A DNA stretch of 64,000 nucleotides from Pterobdella sp. o SKG-2022 (Eukaryota; Annelida; Clitellata; Hirudinida; Piscicolidae): positions 4,080,537 to 4,144,536 of the forward strand of contig OZ038325.1 in assembly GCA_964035795.1 (NCBI GenBank). Direction: 5' to 3'. Positions 11,601 to 26,600 of the stretch are shown here, one piece after another. Under the pieces are notes generated by a model. The model worked only from the letters and a program-made list of their open reading frames with translations, had not been told where the DNA came from and searched no databases. Each line of letters opens with the position of its first letter. Position 1 is the stretch's first letter. The position numbers and the translations under genes were made by a program.

Positions 11601-14600
11601 GTATATAAGGGTAAAGGTGATGCTTTAAACAGGTCTAACTGTAGAGGTTTGAAGTTAATTGATCAGGTCATGAAGGTTTTGGAGCGCCCAGTGGAAGGTT
11701 TTATCAGACAGAGAGTGGTGATTGATGATATGCAATGTGGTTTTATGCAAGGTCGGGGTACAACTGATGCCATATTTATCCTCCGTCAGTTACAGGAAAA
11801 GCATCTGGTTGCTGGTAAGCCCCTCTACTTAGCATTCATTGATCTGGAGAAAGCCTTTGACAGAGTGCCAGGAAAAGTGATTTAGTAGAGTAAGCGAAAA
11901 TTGAAAATTGTTGAATGGCTTGTGAGAAATGTACAATCCATGTACAAGGAAGTGAGAAGTAGGGTGAGAGTTGGTAATGAATATAGCAACTCGTTTGATG
12001 TCCGGGTAGGTGTCCATCAAGGTTCTGTACTTAGTCCACGACTTTTTGTTATTGTGCTGAAAGCTTTATCTATGGAGTTTCGTACAGGTTGCCCTTGGGA
12101 AATCTTGTATGCTGACGACTTAATGGTAAGTGCTCAGTCCATGGATGAAGTATTAGTGAAGTTGATAACATGGAGCTCGGAGATGGAGAAAAAAGGGTTG
12201 AGGGTGAATATGGGTAAGAAAAAGCTAATGGTTTCTGGTTTGAACTTTGATGTGTTGAGAAAATCTGGAAGTATCCTTGTGGTGTATGCCAAGCAGGTGT
12301 GGGTAGAAATGCTATTCAGTGTGGAGGCTGCTGGCAATAGGTACACAAGAAATGCAGCGGCATAAAAGGCCCTCTGACTTTGGATCTTAACTTCCGATGC
12401 GCTCGTTGCCTTGGTACAGCACGGTCTGTTGATGGGAGATTAGTAAAGGAAGTGATGATTGGTGATGGAAAACTGGAAGTTGTCCCAGAGTTCTGCTATC
12501 TTGGGGATATGTTATCTGCAGGTGGTGGATGTGAGTTTGCTTTAACAACACGTTGTAAGTGTGCCTTGGCTAAATTTCGCCAACTTCTTCCACTCCTTGC
12601 TAATTGTCATTTATCAGTATTGATTAGAGGCCGTGTCTATTCAACCTGCGTTAGAAGAGCTATGTTACATGCTGCTGAAACATGGCCCGTAACAGTTTCC
12701 ACGTTGAACCGCCTTAGACGAAATGACCTTGCCATGATTCGCTGGATGTGCAACATCAAAACGAATGATAACGTTTGCTCTCACTCACTTCTTTCAAAAC
12801 TTAGCATTTGGAATGTTGAAGAAGTTCTTCGTACAAGCAGGATGAGGTGGTTTGGACATGTAGAGCGTAGCGTGGGTTGGATTTCTCAGATGCGTATGTT
12901 GGATTTAGATATTTGCAAGAAGCCTGGTAGGCCCAAAAAGACTTGGAATGAGCTCATATTGAAAAAGAAAAGAAAGCTAGACATGGATTGTGCGGATCCA
13001 CTCGATCGCTCTGAATGGAAACGCCGACTTCGAGATAGAAATTTCAAAAAGCCCAACCCTTGGTAAAAGAAAACGGGCTATAAAAAGGATTTGATTGATT
13101 GAAACTTCAATGTTGTTCAAATTACCCAATAATTTTTATTGAAAATAAAAAATTTTGAGATGTTTTTCTTCTGGTGGTTAGCGAGAATATTTTATGAAAC
13201 AATATCAGACATAATGAAAGAAGCAAAAAAAAGTATTAATTTACTTAATACATGAAACTTTTCTTTAAAAAATCTTACAGTACCAAGTGATCACGAAAAT
13301 CTTTGTGTTTGCTTCTCTCATTATTATTTTGGGCTTCTCTATTTCATCAATCTCAGACATCATTATGAAATAATGCAAATCACTAAACAACAGTGGATCC
13401 AAGAATGCCAGAAATAACGTACAAATGGGTAGATGTTGGAATGCTCACATATGACTTTCAGAACAAACTCTATCTCGTGCAGGTAGGGTTCTTGCAATGG
13501 ATGGGAAACAGTTGTATCGTTGGCGATATATGTTAGGTTTAGAAAGAAAAGAGACCAATTATCATTAAAATAATTTTTTGATAATAAGTATAAAGCTATA
13601 TCATATTTGAAATTAGTGTATTTTTTAATTAAAAATAACTAATAATACGATGAAGAAAGTGGATTGCAATGGGAGAGTGCTGGATCAGAGTGGAATGTCA
13701 ACGATGCTCGACGTGAACCCTGAATTGAGTTTGTACCGTATTGAAGATGTTTTTTTTTGAGTACTTTTTATTGTATGTATATTTTATCAAATACAACAAT
13801 ACTATGCGACTTAGAACGAAATAAAAATGCAACGACACAGTAACACAGTGAAGAACATCCCACTCCTACAACATTGAATCAGAACATAATAAAACAAAAC
13901 ACAATAGAAAACACTTTGTTTCAAAAAACACCAAAAACTTCGACACAAAATAAAAAAGAAATAAGAAAAATGACCAATTAAAACCACCAATGCTACTAAA
14001 CTCTAGGACACAAAGGGCCATTGATGAGTAGTCAGTATTGGGTTCCGAGGATCCGATTGATGTTCAAAGCAGAAAACCCGCAAGTGTTTGCTAAGAGGGT
14101 TGCTGAAGCTTACATGCATCGTAAGAAGACTGAAGGTCTTTTAAGGTTGGTTTTTATAGCTTTTCGGATGGGTTTATGGGACTTTCATGATGTATCAATT
14201 TTCATTATATTCTTAGTAATGAAAAAACAAAATTCTATTTCGATATTTATTGAAAAAATTCAGGTAATTTTGGCAAATAATTTCTATCACAATTGATGAA
14301 GGTAGTCAGAAGAAGTTTTTGAAGAATGTGAGGTTATTGAGAATATGCTCCAACACAAATTATTGAAGGTGATCTTAGATGGAAGATGGATTAAGAAAAT
14401 CCAACAAAGCCTTGCCGAAAAAGTATTTCGCCCAAAAATATGGAAGCTTTTGAATGATGAGATAAAAGCAAAATTTTTTAAATAGATGGAAGATGTATAT
14501 TAAAAAAACCGATAAACGAAATGCATGGGTGAAATATAAAACTTCTGTTCAAAAAGCTTCTAAAAAGTTTCCGGAGTGAGTATAAGTAGGCCTCAACATG

Positions 14601-17600
14601 ATCAAATTTGTTGGTGGAATCAGGATGGGCAAAAAGGCCATCACAGGGAAAAGAAAAAGTTTTTGGAGATGGAAACAATTTTTATCAGCTGAAAATAAAT
14701 CTCGCTATTTCTCTGGTAAAAAATCCATGAGAGATGTTGTTGAAGCAATGAATAAAGAGGCGGTGAAAGAGATGGAAGAGATACGGAATAACAAAGCTGT
14801 TGCATTCAATGCAATGAGAATGTTGAAAAAGGAAGCAAAAGACTAAGCAGGTAATAACTGCATTAAAGATAAAAATATGAAGATTTTATTTGCAGAGAAC
14901 GGTTGAAAGAGAGTGTGAAAGGAGCATACGGAGGTCATTATGAATGAGAAAAACCCATGGGATTTTGAATGTAGAAGTGGTTGAAGGCTCTATGGAACCA
15001 TTTTCTATGAACAAAGTGTGAAAAAGTGGACCAACTGGGATTGTCAAGAAGCACCTAGCTGCTTCTCTAACTAGTAAGCAAGTTATATTGCAAATAGAAA
15101 ACGAAATTTTCAATGAAAAAATATGCCTCATGACTAGAAGACGATTACAGTTGTTTTCATTTATAAGAAGATGGGCTGGGGATCGTTATGTACTGTTCTA
15201 ACTATTGAGGGGTACTGCTTTCAGAGCATGGTATGAAAGTGGTGGAAAGATTGTTTGAGAAAAGGTTGAGAAGTTTAGTGAAAATTGATCAAATGCAGTT
15301 TGGTTTTATGCATGAAAGAATCACAGTAAACTCTATTTTTATTGTTAGAACAATGCAGGGAAGCTACCTTGAGAAGAATAGGTGCGTGCAAAATGTTCTA
15401 AGGTAAAGAGAGTTTCTTGGAGGATGAATAGAAATTTTGAATACAGGGTTTGTATGAATGATTCAAATGAGAAATTTAATAATGTTTCTAATGGTTGTTT
15501 GAGAGATTTGAAGAGGGTAAATAATTATTGTTATCTAGGGGAAAATATGAATGGTGGATGAGAAACTGAGCTAGCTGCTACAGGAACGATAGAGCTGGGA
15601 TGGAAGGCATTCAACAGTATGTCTTATGTTATGTGGTAAAAGGCACATTAGGAATATTAAAGAACAAATTTATAGGTCATATGAAGCTTGTCATGACATA
15701 TGGCTCAGAAACATGGGTGGTAAAATCAGTCGAAAAGAGTATTCTGAGAAGAGCAGAAAAACGGATGCTTCGAATGATGTGTAGTGTGCAGCTAGCTGAT
15801 GGTGCGAGTAAAAAAAAGTTGATGGTTAAATTTGAGTTGCATAGTACAATTGTTGAAGTGGTGAGATTAGGGAGTTTGAAATGGCTGGGTCTTGTTTTAA
15901 GGAAAGGGGATGATGATTGCATTAAGCAGGCGTGGAGGTTTGAGGTTAAAGGCAATAGAGGAATGGGAAGGCCAGCTTAAGCTTGGAAAAGTATGAAAAA
16001 CTTTTGTTGTGGGCATGGGTTAGTCTTAAAGATGCTCAAGACAAGGTGAAATTAAGAGAAGGGTCGTGAGAGAATTAAGTGACTTCTTGGTAAAGGAAAA
16101 GATAATAAAATGATACTGATACTGATCAGATTTTTATAATTCTCTCAGATGCCAATTGTACGTGGATTGCATGCCGGTAGAGGACATGCTCAAATTGGAC
16201 GATGCTGTGATCAAGAGAATTGTCGAGAGTGCTATCAGGAGCCCAGCTCATTTCAAGGACAAGAAGTTTGTGGTTCTGTTATGAATCGATTGTAAAAATT
16301 TTCATAAAACATGAAAATATTTCATTTTAAGCTTTCAAAAATTAAAATTTATAAACTATTTTTTGAATTTCGCTCTTTTTAAGACCTTTTTTTCGTTGAC
16401 GTATAGACGGCCTTTGATCGCCTTTTGGGCAAAATGATTTAGTGGGCAATGAAAAAATTCGGAGTTGAAAAATGGATTGTTTGTGTGGTTCAGGGTATGT
16501 ACGTTGAAACAGAGTCGAGTACGCATTAATAACCAACTCAGCGATGAGTTTGGTGAAATGTTGATTTACATCACGGATCTGTATTGAGCCTTTTACTTTT
16601 TATTATTTTGGAGACTTGTTCTAGAGACTTTAGAACCGGTGTTTTTTGGAGACTTTCATATTTTTTTGACCTGGTTTTTTAGTTATAAACGCTAGACAAT
16701 TGTATATTCAAATTTTAACAATGAAAATTTGAAACAAAAAATGAAGGATTGCGGGTAAACCCAAAATAAAACAAATTCAGGATGTTTAGCTTTAAAAATC
16801 TGAAAAAGTTTTTTTAGAGGGATTACATCAAAAGTGTCAGCGTCAACTCAATTTTTGGTCCATATGCTCTCATTGGACCCACAAGAGATGTAGTGGCTTG
16901 TCTGGGAGGCTGAAAGATCTTGTTTATGTATGTTCTCATTGTCAACTTGGCGTCACTTTTAGATAATAGGCGTGTCAAAGAGGTTACTGTTGGTAATGCC
17001 ACAATGAATGTAAAATCGAAGTTTTGTTACCTTGGTGATATGTTGTGTCCAGGTGGATGTTTTGAGTTGGCAGTTATCACCAGGTGTTCAGTTGTCTGGG
17101 AATAATTCTTAAAACCGTTGTTGATACTAAACTCTAAATATATTACCTCGAAATTTCGTGGCAACATACAAATCTTGTGTTCGTTCTGCCTTGTCATATG
17201 ACAAGGCAAACTGAGCTGCAACAGTTGTTGTTTGCAAAGGCTACAGCGCAACGATAGGTTCATGATACGCTGTATATATGACTTTGAGCCAAAGTCTATC
17301 ATCAATCTTTGTCGCCAAACTTGAAATTTTCGACCTACTGACGCTACCGCAGAGCCGTTGTCTTCGTCGCTATATGACAACGTAAGACGCTCGTCCACGT
17401 TGAACGTCACTGAAAAGTATATTTCTATAAATAATATTTTTATTGAAGTAGATCTTTATTTTTTCAAAAATGCTCTGAGTCTTTATTATTCTGTAATGTA
17501 AAACATCACTCACAAATGCAGGAGTCTAGAAGATCTTCTATTAGTATTGACGACAGAATTACAATTGGATTATCAAAGAACAATGAACAATATAATATTC

Positions 17601-20600
17601 AAAGTTTTCACTTATGAAAAACCAGAAATATACTCTTTTGTCACTAAACCGAACTGCCATCTACCCAAAGTCAGATATGAAGGTTGGATTATGTCGACAA
17701 GCAAAAATAAAATTTTTGTAAAAGTCTTAGGCACCAGACTTAACAGCTACAATTTAAGGCTACCCAAATTTCAAAACAGCGGCTTTTGAATTCAGGCTGG
17801 TGGCCTATATAAATTTAGTTCAATAATTTATGCCAATTGCAGTCAACCTCAATTACTGGGACATGTATTGCATAGCGCTTGCTTCAAATTAAATGTAGCG
17901 AAAACACACTGTGGAACAGGTGCTAATAGTCGGCCCATGCGGGATCGAACCCGGTATTTTAGACATTAGTCTAACGCTCAACCATTGAGCTATAGGGGGC
18001 GACAATATACTTTCATTATATATAGATATTTTCAAAAACACGCTTATTGAAAAGTCAAGTTAAAATTATCAAATAGTTAAATTTTTATTCTGATTAATTA
18101 TCAATGAATGAATGCATTAATGATTGTAAATTATACTGCAATATATGTCCCAGTAACTGGGGTTGACAGCTGTCGGCTTGATTATTGATACGACTTTTAT
18201 TAAAAAAAATATTTATTTGTGACAAATATTTATAGACTACTTGCTTGAGCAAACGTCAAAAATGAAATTATGGACTTTAAGATCCACCGTTACCACACTC
18301 AGGCAGTTTGTCTTGCCGTTGCCAAAAAAGAATAATCATTCTTTGAACCAAATGAAAATGTTATCACAAGATCGTTTTGACGTTACCTATCACCGGAATG
18401 TACTGTTATCTAGGTTTTAACAGAAAAGCAGCCTTAACTTGCAGACGTTAATTTTAGCGCAGTTTAACGATCACTGCTCAAAAATTATTATTGACTAAAA
18501 ATTTGTATACCACGCAAATTAGAAACAAAAGCCTTAAAAAGTTTGTAAAAATCTATAAATAAGGTTGCTTGTGGTAAAAATGGTTTTCAAAAGCTTGCGG
18601 AATTTTTTAAGATAGCTGATGGGTTTAAGTCAGGCGGAATAGAGTCCCACAGACTTGAGACAAATCCATCATCATCATCGTTTTGCGTCTGTTAGCATGC
18701 TAGCATGGGTTGGACGGGGTCTCATAATGGCTCTTCTCCATAATCTACGGTTTTGGGCAAGTTCAGGATTGAGTTTCATTTTTCTAAAATCGTTGCTTAT
18801 TAATTGGGACCATGTTTTTTTTGGTCTACCTTGTTCTCGCTTACCTTCTACCACGACATGCCTACAAGCACTTGCTGGTTTACCAACATCTATCTTCATT
18901 ACATGTTCAAATCATCTCACTTTATTTTTGCGTAGCGCTTCAGCAGCACTAATCATATTTCCTAGATAACAAAATTGGTTAATCACTTCATATTTATTTC
19001 TACGAAGTTCAACGGTCTTATAATCATCATCACTAACTTGAGGATCTAAACACGCCTTATATTTGAAGTTTATGACTGAAGCCAATTTGCTTCTTAAGCC
19101 ACTACAGCGTTTGTGAACCCAGTGGTTACATAGAGTGCAAAGTAGAGAGCTGACGCCAACACCTTTTAAACACACTACACAAGAGTGTATTCCAGACTGG
19201 AAACTTGGACCATGATTCAGAGCACTGACCAAAATCTTTGTTTTTTTCATGTTCACTCTTAAACCCTTGCTTTCAATACTGTATTTCCAAGAACAATAAC
19301 TATCCTCTAACTCATTTAGGCTTTTAGCAATAATCACGGTTAGTTGCACACATATGCTTTGCTATTTTGAACACTTCTGTTCTATTGTCTTCCCTTCTCA
19401 GAATTTCACCAAGCCTAACCTGCTCAGTCACTCTTCTAGCATCGTATAAAGCTTTTTTGGCAGCTTTCTTAGCACGTAGATATTCATTTATACTACTACC
19501 ATTTTGCCAAAATTTCCAAGCTGCGCGCTTTTTTTTAACGACTGCAGCAAAAGTGTCATTCCATCACCATGTGACTCTGTCTGGGCGGACCTATTGTCCA
19601 GCCGCAAACAGTATCAGCTGATTCCAATAAATCTGCCTCAAATGACTTCCACATGTTTTCGACACCCCCACTTTTACCTATTGTAGAAGATTTTTCTTTG
19701 AACTAGGCTACGAATTCGCTTCTGATTGAAGTCTTTTGCAATCTTCACACTTTTCTTTTTGGGACAAATATTTTTCTATAATTTTTCATGGGTCCCACTA
19801 ATATGTCACACAGTAGCTATTGATGCTGTTGCACAACCTCTTCTTCAGCCACACCTTTTAAATCTTTAACAAATGATTTATAAACAAGTTTGAAGTAACT
19901 GGTAGATGTAAAGCTCTTATTCGTTGCTTGGTGTGCTTAATAGACAGAAGATCTTGGAAATAGGCATGTTGATTAAGGTCCAGAATGCAAGCAAGAAGCA
20001 AAAAAAATTTTAACTGGCATTTTTGTGGAATTAGTAACCAGTGATGATACCATAAACAAAATAAACTTCACACAAAACCACTTTTTTTATCTACCATACC
20101 ATCTTTTTACCAAACCAGGCTGTGTACCGATTCCAAAACATCCATTCAATGAGAACCTCAAAGCTTTTCGGTTCCACACGCTTCTTGTTAGACCTGAAGT
20201 TGCTGTTGCAATTTCCAAGGTTGATTTCATTAAGTTGCAATTTGATTCGAACTCATTGTAAATTGTTCAACATTTAGGAATTTTTGTATATAGTTTCAAA
20301 CCATGACTTCAAGTTTTCTTATATCTTGTTCTTATATTTTGATATAAGTATAATGTATAAAAATGAAATTCATGAAGCGCTCCTCACACATCGTTTTTCT
20401 GCTATGAATTGCTTGAAGAAAAAAGTTTTAAGATTTTCAGTAGAAGCAATATAAAAAAAAAGGTCAAGATTATGAGGTGAAGGATTTCAGAAAAAGGAAG
20501 AAAGAAAATTAATATATAACATAAGAATGACATTGATACTGAAGAGTTGACAGCGAATAAAAGATTGTAAGCCAGCACGCCTAAAAGAATATGAAGTTAG

Positions 20601-23600
20601 AAAGATAGAAAGTTGAGTTGGGAAAAAAAATTTTTACATAAGAAGACAGATTTGGTATGAGGATTAACATTGAAGAGGTTATCAGTGGCGATCAATAAGA
20701 GATAGAAAAATATGAGAGTATTTAGGATTATGAAAACCAGGGGTGCAGCAGAATTGAAAACTTTAACAATAGAATGAATAGTAGCTTCAGAAAGATTATA
20801 GAAAAAAAATTTCTGTAGTCAAAGCGAGAAAGAACAAGAAAGCAGACAAGAGTCTTAAGATAGGCATCATCTAGATGCGACCGAGGTGGAAGAAACAAGA
20901 AAAAGCAATAGAAACAATTTAAAGTTTAAAAAAAAATCACGAAAAAATTTATTTGAATTTTGAAAGAATAAGTTCAAGATTCATAGAATCACTCCAAGAA
21001 AAAAAAATTGAAGTGAAAACTTAGTTTTTAAATAATGGAAGAAGAGGAAAAAGAGGGAAAAAGAGATAATATAGGTATTGTCAGCAAAAAGCTGACTTTG
21101 GAAAGAAAAAGATTCAAAACGACACTGGAGATTGAAGGTATAAAAAATAAAAGACCCGAAAACAAAAAAAGAAGGCTGGAAATAAAACGGTATTTAGAGA
21201 TGATGGAAGGATTGAAGAAAGGTTTTTATAGTATTGGCGTAATGATAGGTGGTTTAAAAGAGGTGGAAAATTCAAAGAAAGCTAGAGAAAGATTCATAAA
21301 ACTGCTAATAACAAAATAAAAGAAATAGTAAAGTTTGTTGTAATTTTGGGCTCAAGGAAAGAAAAAGAAGAGAAAATAAATTTGACGATGGTGGTGAGCT
21401 CTGAGAAGCTAAAAGGTGAAAATTCAAAACAAAAAATAGAAGAAGGAGAAGCAAGTGAAAAGTGCGAGATTGATTCTAATAGAGAAAATCTTATTGTATA
21501 GCTCAGAGGTAGAGCATCAGACTAATTATCTAAAATTACCGGGTTTGAACCCGCGTGGGCTGACAATTAGCATCTGTTTCACAGTTTGTTTTTGCTACAT
21601 TAAATTTTTAGCAAGCACTTTGATCTATAAGGAACAGCGTTTTATAAGTAATTACATCACGTTATGAAAATCTTGAAAAGAAGAAAAGAGGAAGGGAGAT
21701 TTTTGGAGAGTTTACGATTGAAAATTTTCCAACGAGTGTAAGAGAAAAAGGCAGATTTAATAGAAGAAATTAAAAAAATACAGTGTTTGAAATGAAAGAG
21801 AGCGATAGGCTGATATAGTGAGAACCAAAAATCAGGTCAGCAAAAAGAGAAGTGAGTGATATAAACGCTAAAGCTTACATAAATACGATCCGACCAAAGA
21901 GTGTTCAAGAAGGTGAAACGATAGGTGAAAGATAAGATAGAAAGAAAGCTGTTTGGAGCATTAGTGAGAAATGAGTCTAGAGCGAAAAAAATCATCAACA
22001 TTATAGAAAAAAGAGGAAGCTAAAAAAATGAGAAAAAAATTGTATAAAAAGATATTTATCAAGTTTAGACCAAGAACGTGTAGATACTTTGACCGTGGAT
22101 GAGAGTTTATGGGGTTGGTCAAGAAGGAAAATTCAATAAGATAGTGATCAGAAAAAAAGACTGGTTAAGCAAAAATACTGATGGGCTTAATAAAATATGA
22201 TGGGATGAAAAGATCAATGGTGTGACCAGAAGAATGAAAGAGGAAGTGGCGATGCTGAAAAAATTAATGTCCGACAAGTTCAGAGAATTTTTTAGTGTAG
22301 AAGTTTTTTTTGTTATTAAATTTTATATAAAAATGACCTACAATGTGAAAGAGAGAAAAAAAAGAATAGAAAATCAAGTGAGGCAGAAAAATCACTAATG
22401 AAGGAAGAGGAAGATGAAGATGGAGGTTGCTAATTAACACCAATAAGCTTGGTGAATTACCACATTTAAGAGAAGCCGATAGATTCCAAACTTTTGAAAC
22501 AAGCATTAGAAGTCTTGGTAGAAAAGAAAGTGGATTTGTTGAAAAGATAATTACCACCATGAGTAAAATAAGAAGTAGAAGAAGGACTTTGAGGAGCACG
22601 GGTAAGTTCAAGGAAAGAATAGGAACGAGGACAAGCAGAGATGAGAGAAGGAGAAGAAGCAGCTTTATACCAAGTCTTTATAAAGCTAGAAAGTCAAAGT
22701 TAGCAATAAAATTGAAAACAATTAAAAAAATTTTTATTAAGGAACCTAATGTTAAGAAAGAAGATATTAATAGCTTTATGAAGTTATGGAATGAATTAGA
22801 AGATTTGGAATTTGGATGAAAATGTTAAAATTTTGGAGAAGAGGAAATAAAATTAGGGGTTGATTAAGAGTAGCTTAAAAACTACTAGCTTTTAGACTGA
22901 GAAAGAAAACACTCCACCAAACGATTCGAGAAGAAAGAGAAGAAAATTTTGAAAAACTAAGTAGAAAACCACGAAAGTAAGGCAAAATTAGAGTATCTTT
23001 GAGAAAAGAAAAAAAAAAAAATAAGAAAATTTTTATATGAAATAATAATTGAAAAAAAAAATAAAAATTGAAAATAACTTGAAAAAGATAAAAAGCAGTT
23101 TGTAGCAAAAAAAAACCGAAAAAACGGCTGCTAAAGGTGCACATGCATTATAATACTACCATTATTTTGAAAGCCCCCACCACACGATCAAAGGTAAAAG
23201 GAGAATGTATCAAACTGACCACTATGACCCTCTTCAACACCACAACTATGAGACCTATGAAAATTGAAGAGTTTGAACAAGTACAGTCTCAAATGAGTTC
23301 ACATGTGTCACTCTTCATGAGAGACAGTTGGATCGGAAGTCTTAGGGCTGTAATCAGAACTGCTCTTAGAGATCTGGGCAAAGGTGAAATGATTCACTAT
23401 CATTTTTATAAAAATTTAAATAAAGTTCATATATATACTTTTACTATTTTCTACATGAAAGGTTGGTTCAACTTATATGAACGGAATTGGGCCATTTATC
23501 AGATCTCGAAGATGAAAAGATTCATGGAAATGGTGAAATTTTATATGCAGGTGAGAAAAAAATGGGTGGCAGTTTGAGCTTTATCATAGGTTCAAATATG

Positions 23601-26600
23601 AGTTATATGTTTATAAGTATATGTATTTGCCAACATTTTTATTTATTTTGCGTAAAGTTTTAGTTAATATAATAGAAAGAAAAGTATCTGAAAATTATAT
23701 ACTCAATAGTTATTGATAGATGTGAACAAATTCATGTTAATAATCAAGTCATTAATTCAAATATAATCAAAAAACTCACAATTCAAACTTTACACTGATT
23801 TTGCCAATATAAATTAACCAAATACATATATCGTATAATCAAAATTAAAGACCATAAAGTAACTGATGAATATTAAAATTATTCATCGACATAACTACTT
23901 AGAGTGCAGAAAAAAACCGGCTTTGGAACCATGGAATTTGTTTATTTTAGCCTCTACCTAACCAACTAGCACTAATAATGAACAATGCAACCAGTAATAA
24001 TGATCCATCAAGATTATTTAAATGAATGTTATCAACCCATCCAAATAATACTAACCGCTACGACAAAGGACGCTCTAAGGTATCTGGTTCAGGATTCGTT
24101 GTCAGTGTTCGTGCAGATGGTGGTTGATGCGTGCCATTCCACCCTACAACTCCCTGAAACATACGTGTGGAGTGGAGACGCCCTGGTCAGTCCATTCAAG
24201 TTAGTCTCTGTAGGGAGGCGGTGTACACATTTTGTTGATATTATTGTTGGGCTTAATGTTTAATTCATTTTTATTGTGAAGACTTTTGTTGAGTAAGTCA
24301 TTATTTTATTTATATTGAAAAAATATTATAACAGTTATTTATATATTTTTGAGAACTAAAGTATGATGATGAGGAATATATTAAATTAAAAAAATCTGAA
24401 TTACCCCGACATCAAAATTTTTGATATAATGAAAATATGTTTTCAACAGACCTCGGCGAAACGCTTTGTTAACTTTGGAGATAAACATCGAGAATGGAGA
24501 AGTGATGCTCTCTTACCCTCTCAATCAAGTAATTCATATTTATTCGAAGCTAAAAAACCCTTCATTAATTTTATTTGCCTCGATGACTGAAACCACATTG
24601 TAATATCTTTTTGAAGTAGTAGAAAAGTGCTTTTCTAACCAGACATCACGACAAAGGAAATTTTTGAAAAATATTATGCTATTTATAAAATTTATAAAAT
24701 ATTTTTGTTGGACAATAACTTTTTTGCCATTAGAAAGCCAGATAGCTTTGAGACATCCAACTTTAAATAATATTTTTTATTCAACTTTCAATATCATGTG
24801 TTCAAGCCAAATGATTTTTCATACTTTTGATGACAATAAATTTGAGTACTAACTGATTGCAAAGCAATGGCAATACTTGAAGACAACTTGTAAATTGATG
24901 AATGGTTTGTGAGAAATGTACAATCAATGTACAAAGAAGTGAGAAGTAGGGTGAGAGTTGGTGATGAATAGGGCAACTCGTTTGATGTTCGGGTAGGTGT
25001 CCATCAAGGTTCTGTTTTTAGTCTATTACTTTTTGTTATTGTGCTGGAAGCTTTATCTATGGAGTTTCGTACAGGTTGTCCTTGGGAGATCTTGTATGCT
25101 GACGACTTAATGGTAAGCGCTAAGTCTATGGATGAATTATTAGTGAAGTTGATAACATGAAGCTCGGAGATGGAGAAAAAGGGGTTGAAGGTGAATATGG
25201 TTAAGACAAAGCTAATGATTTCTGGTTCGAACCTTGATGTGTTGAGAAAATCTGGGAAGTATCCTTGTGGTGTATGCCGAGCAGGTGTGGGTAGAAATGC
25301 TATTCAGTGTGGAGGCTGCTGGCAATGAGTACCCAAGAAATGCAGCGGCATAAAAGGCTCTCTGACTTTGGATCTTAACTTCCGATGCGCTCGTTGGCTT
25401 GGTACAGCATGGTCTGTTGATGGGAGATTCGTAAAGGAAGTGATGATTGGTGAGAAAAAACTAGGAGTTGTCCCAGAGTTCTGCTTTCTTGGGGATATAT
25501 TATCTGCAGGTGGTGGATGTGAGCTTGCTTCAACAACACGTTGTAAATGTGCCTGGGCTAAATTTCGCCAACTTCTTCCACTCCTTGCTAATCGTCATTT
25601 ATCATTATTGACAAGAGGCCGTGTCTATTCAACCTGCGTTAGAAGAGCTATGTTACATGCTGCTGAAACATGGCCCGTAACAGTTTCCACATTGAACCGC
25701 CTTAGACGAAATGACCTTGCCATGATTCGCTGGATGTGCAACATCAAAACGAATGATAACGTTTGCTCTCACTCACTTCTTTCAAAACTTGGCATTTGGA
25801 ATGTTGAGGTAGTTCTTCGTACAAGCAAGGTGAGGTGGTTTGGACATGTAGAGCGTAGCGTGGGTTGGATTTCTCAGATGCGAAAGTTTGATTTAGATAT
25901 TTGCAAGAAGCCTGGTAGGCCCAAAAAGACTTGGAATGAGCTCATATTGAATGATAAAAGAAAGCTAGACATGGTTTGTGCGGATCCACTCGACCGCTCT
26001 GAATGGAAAGGCCGACTTCGAGATAGAACTTTCAAAAGCCCAACCCTTGGTAATTGAAAACGGACTATAAATGATTTGANNNNNNNNNNNNNNNNNNNNN
26101 NNNNNNNNNNNNNNNNNNNNNNNNNNNNNNNNNNNNNNNNNNNNNNNNNNNNNNNNNNNNNNNNNNNNNNNNNNNNNNNNNNNNNNNNNNNNNNNNNNNN
26201 NNNNNNNNNNNNNNNNNNNNNNNNNNNNNNNNNNNNNNNNNNNNNNNNNNNNNNNNNNNNNNNNNNNNNNNNNNNNNNNATGCATTTTGTAGGTATTTAT
26301 TTATTTATATTTATTTATTTAAATTTATTTATTTATATATATGTGCATTTTGTAGGTAGCTACCTTGTTTGTCAGTCTTTTCAACAAGGCCATTGTATCA
26401 GTGCAGAACATCCCGCAGCTTGAAAAGGTGGGATTTGTCGTAAGGATAAGGTGGTTTTTCTTGTGCTCTAAAAAACCCATGCGTGTTAGGGTCTCAGTTG
26501 TTTTATTTTACTCCGAGCTTTCAAAGTTGAACCAGTATAAAAATACTCGTTATTGCATCATATTACAGTATATTATTTTAAATAGAGAAGAATTACTTGC

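Noticed and set aside
17522..17669. Shorter version of dynein exon 14 ending at 17669
   Set aside because: The GT at 17670 gives a phase that does not fit exon 15; the GT at 17683 does.
17930..18003. Possible functional tRNA gene on the minus strand
   Set aside because: It has good A and B boxes, but the acceptor ends do not pair well, the anticodon arm is odd, and the 3' body matches other SINE copies.
22427..22819. 130-codon plus-strand frame as a gene
   Set aside because: It lies in the purine-rich block, has no recognisable domain or splice link, and its composition alone explains an open frame.
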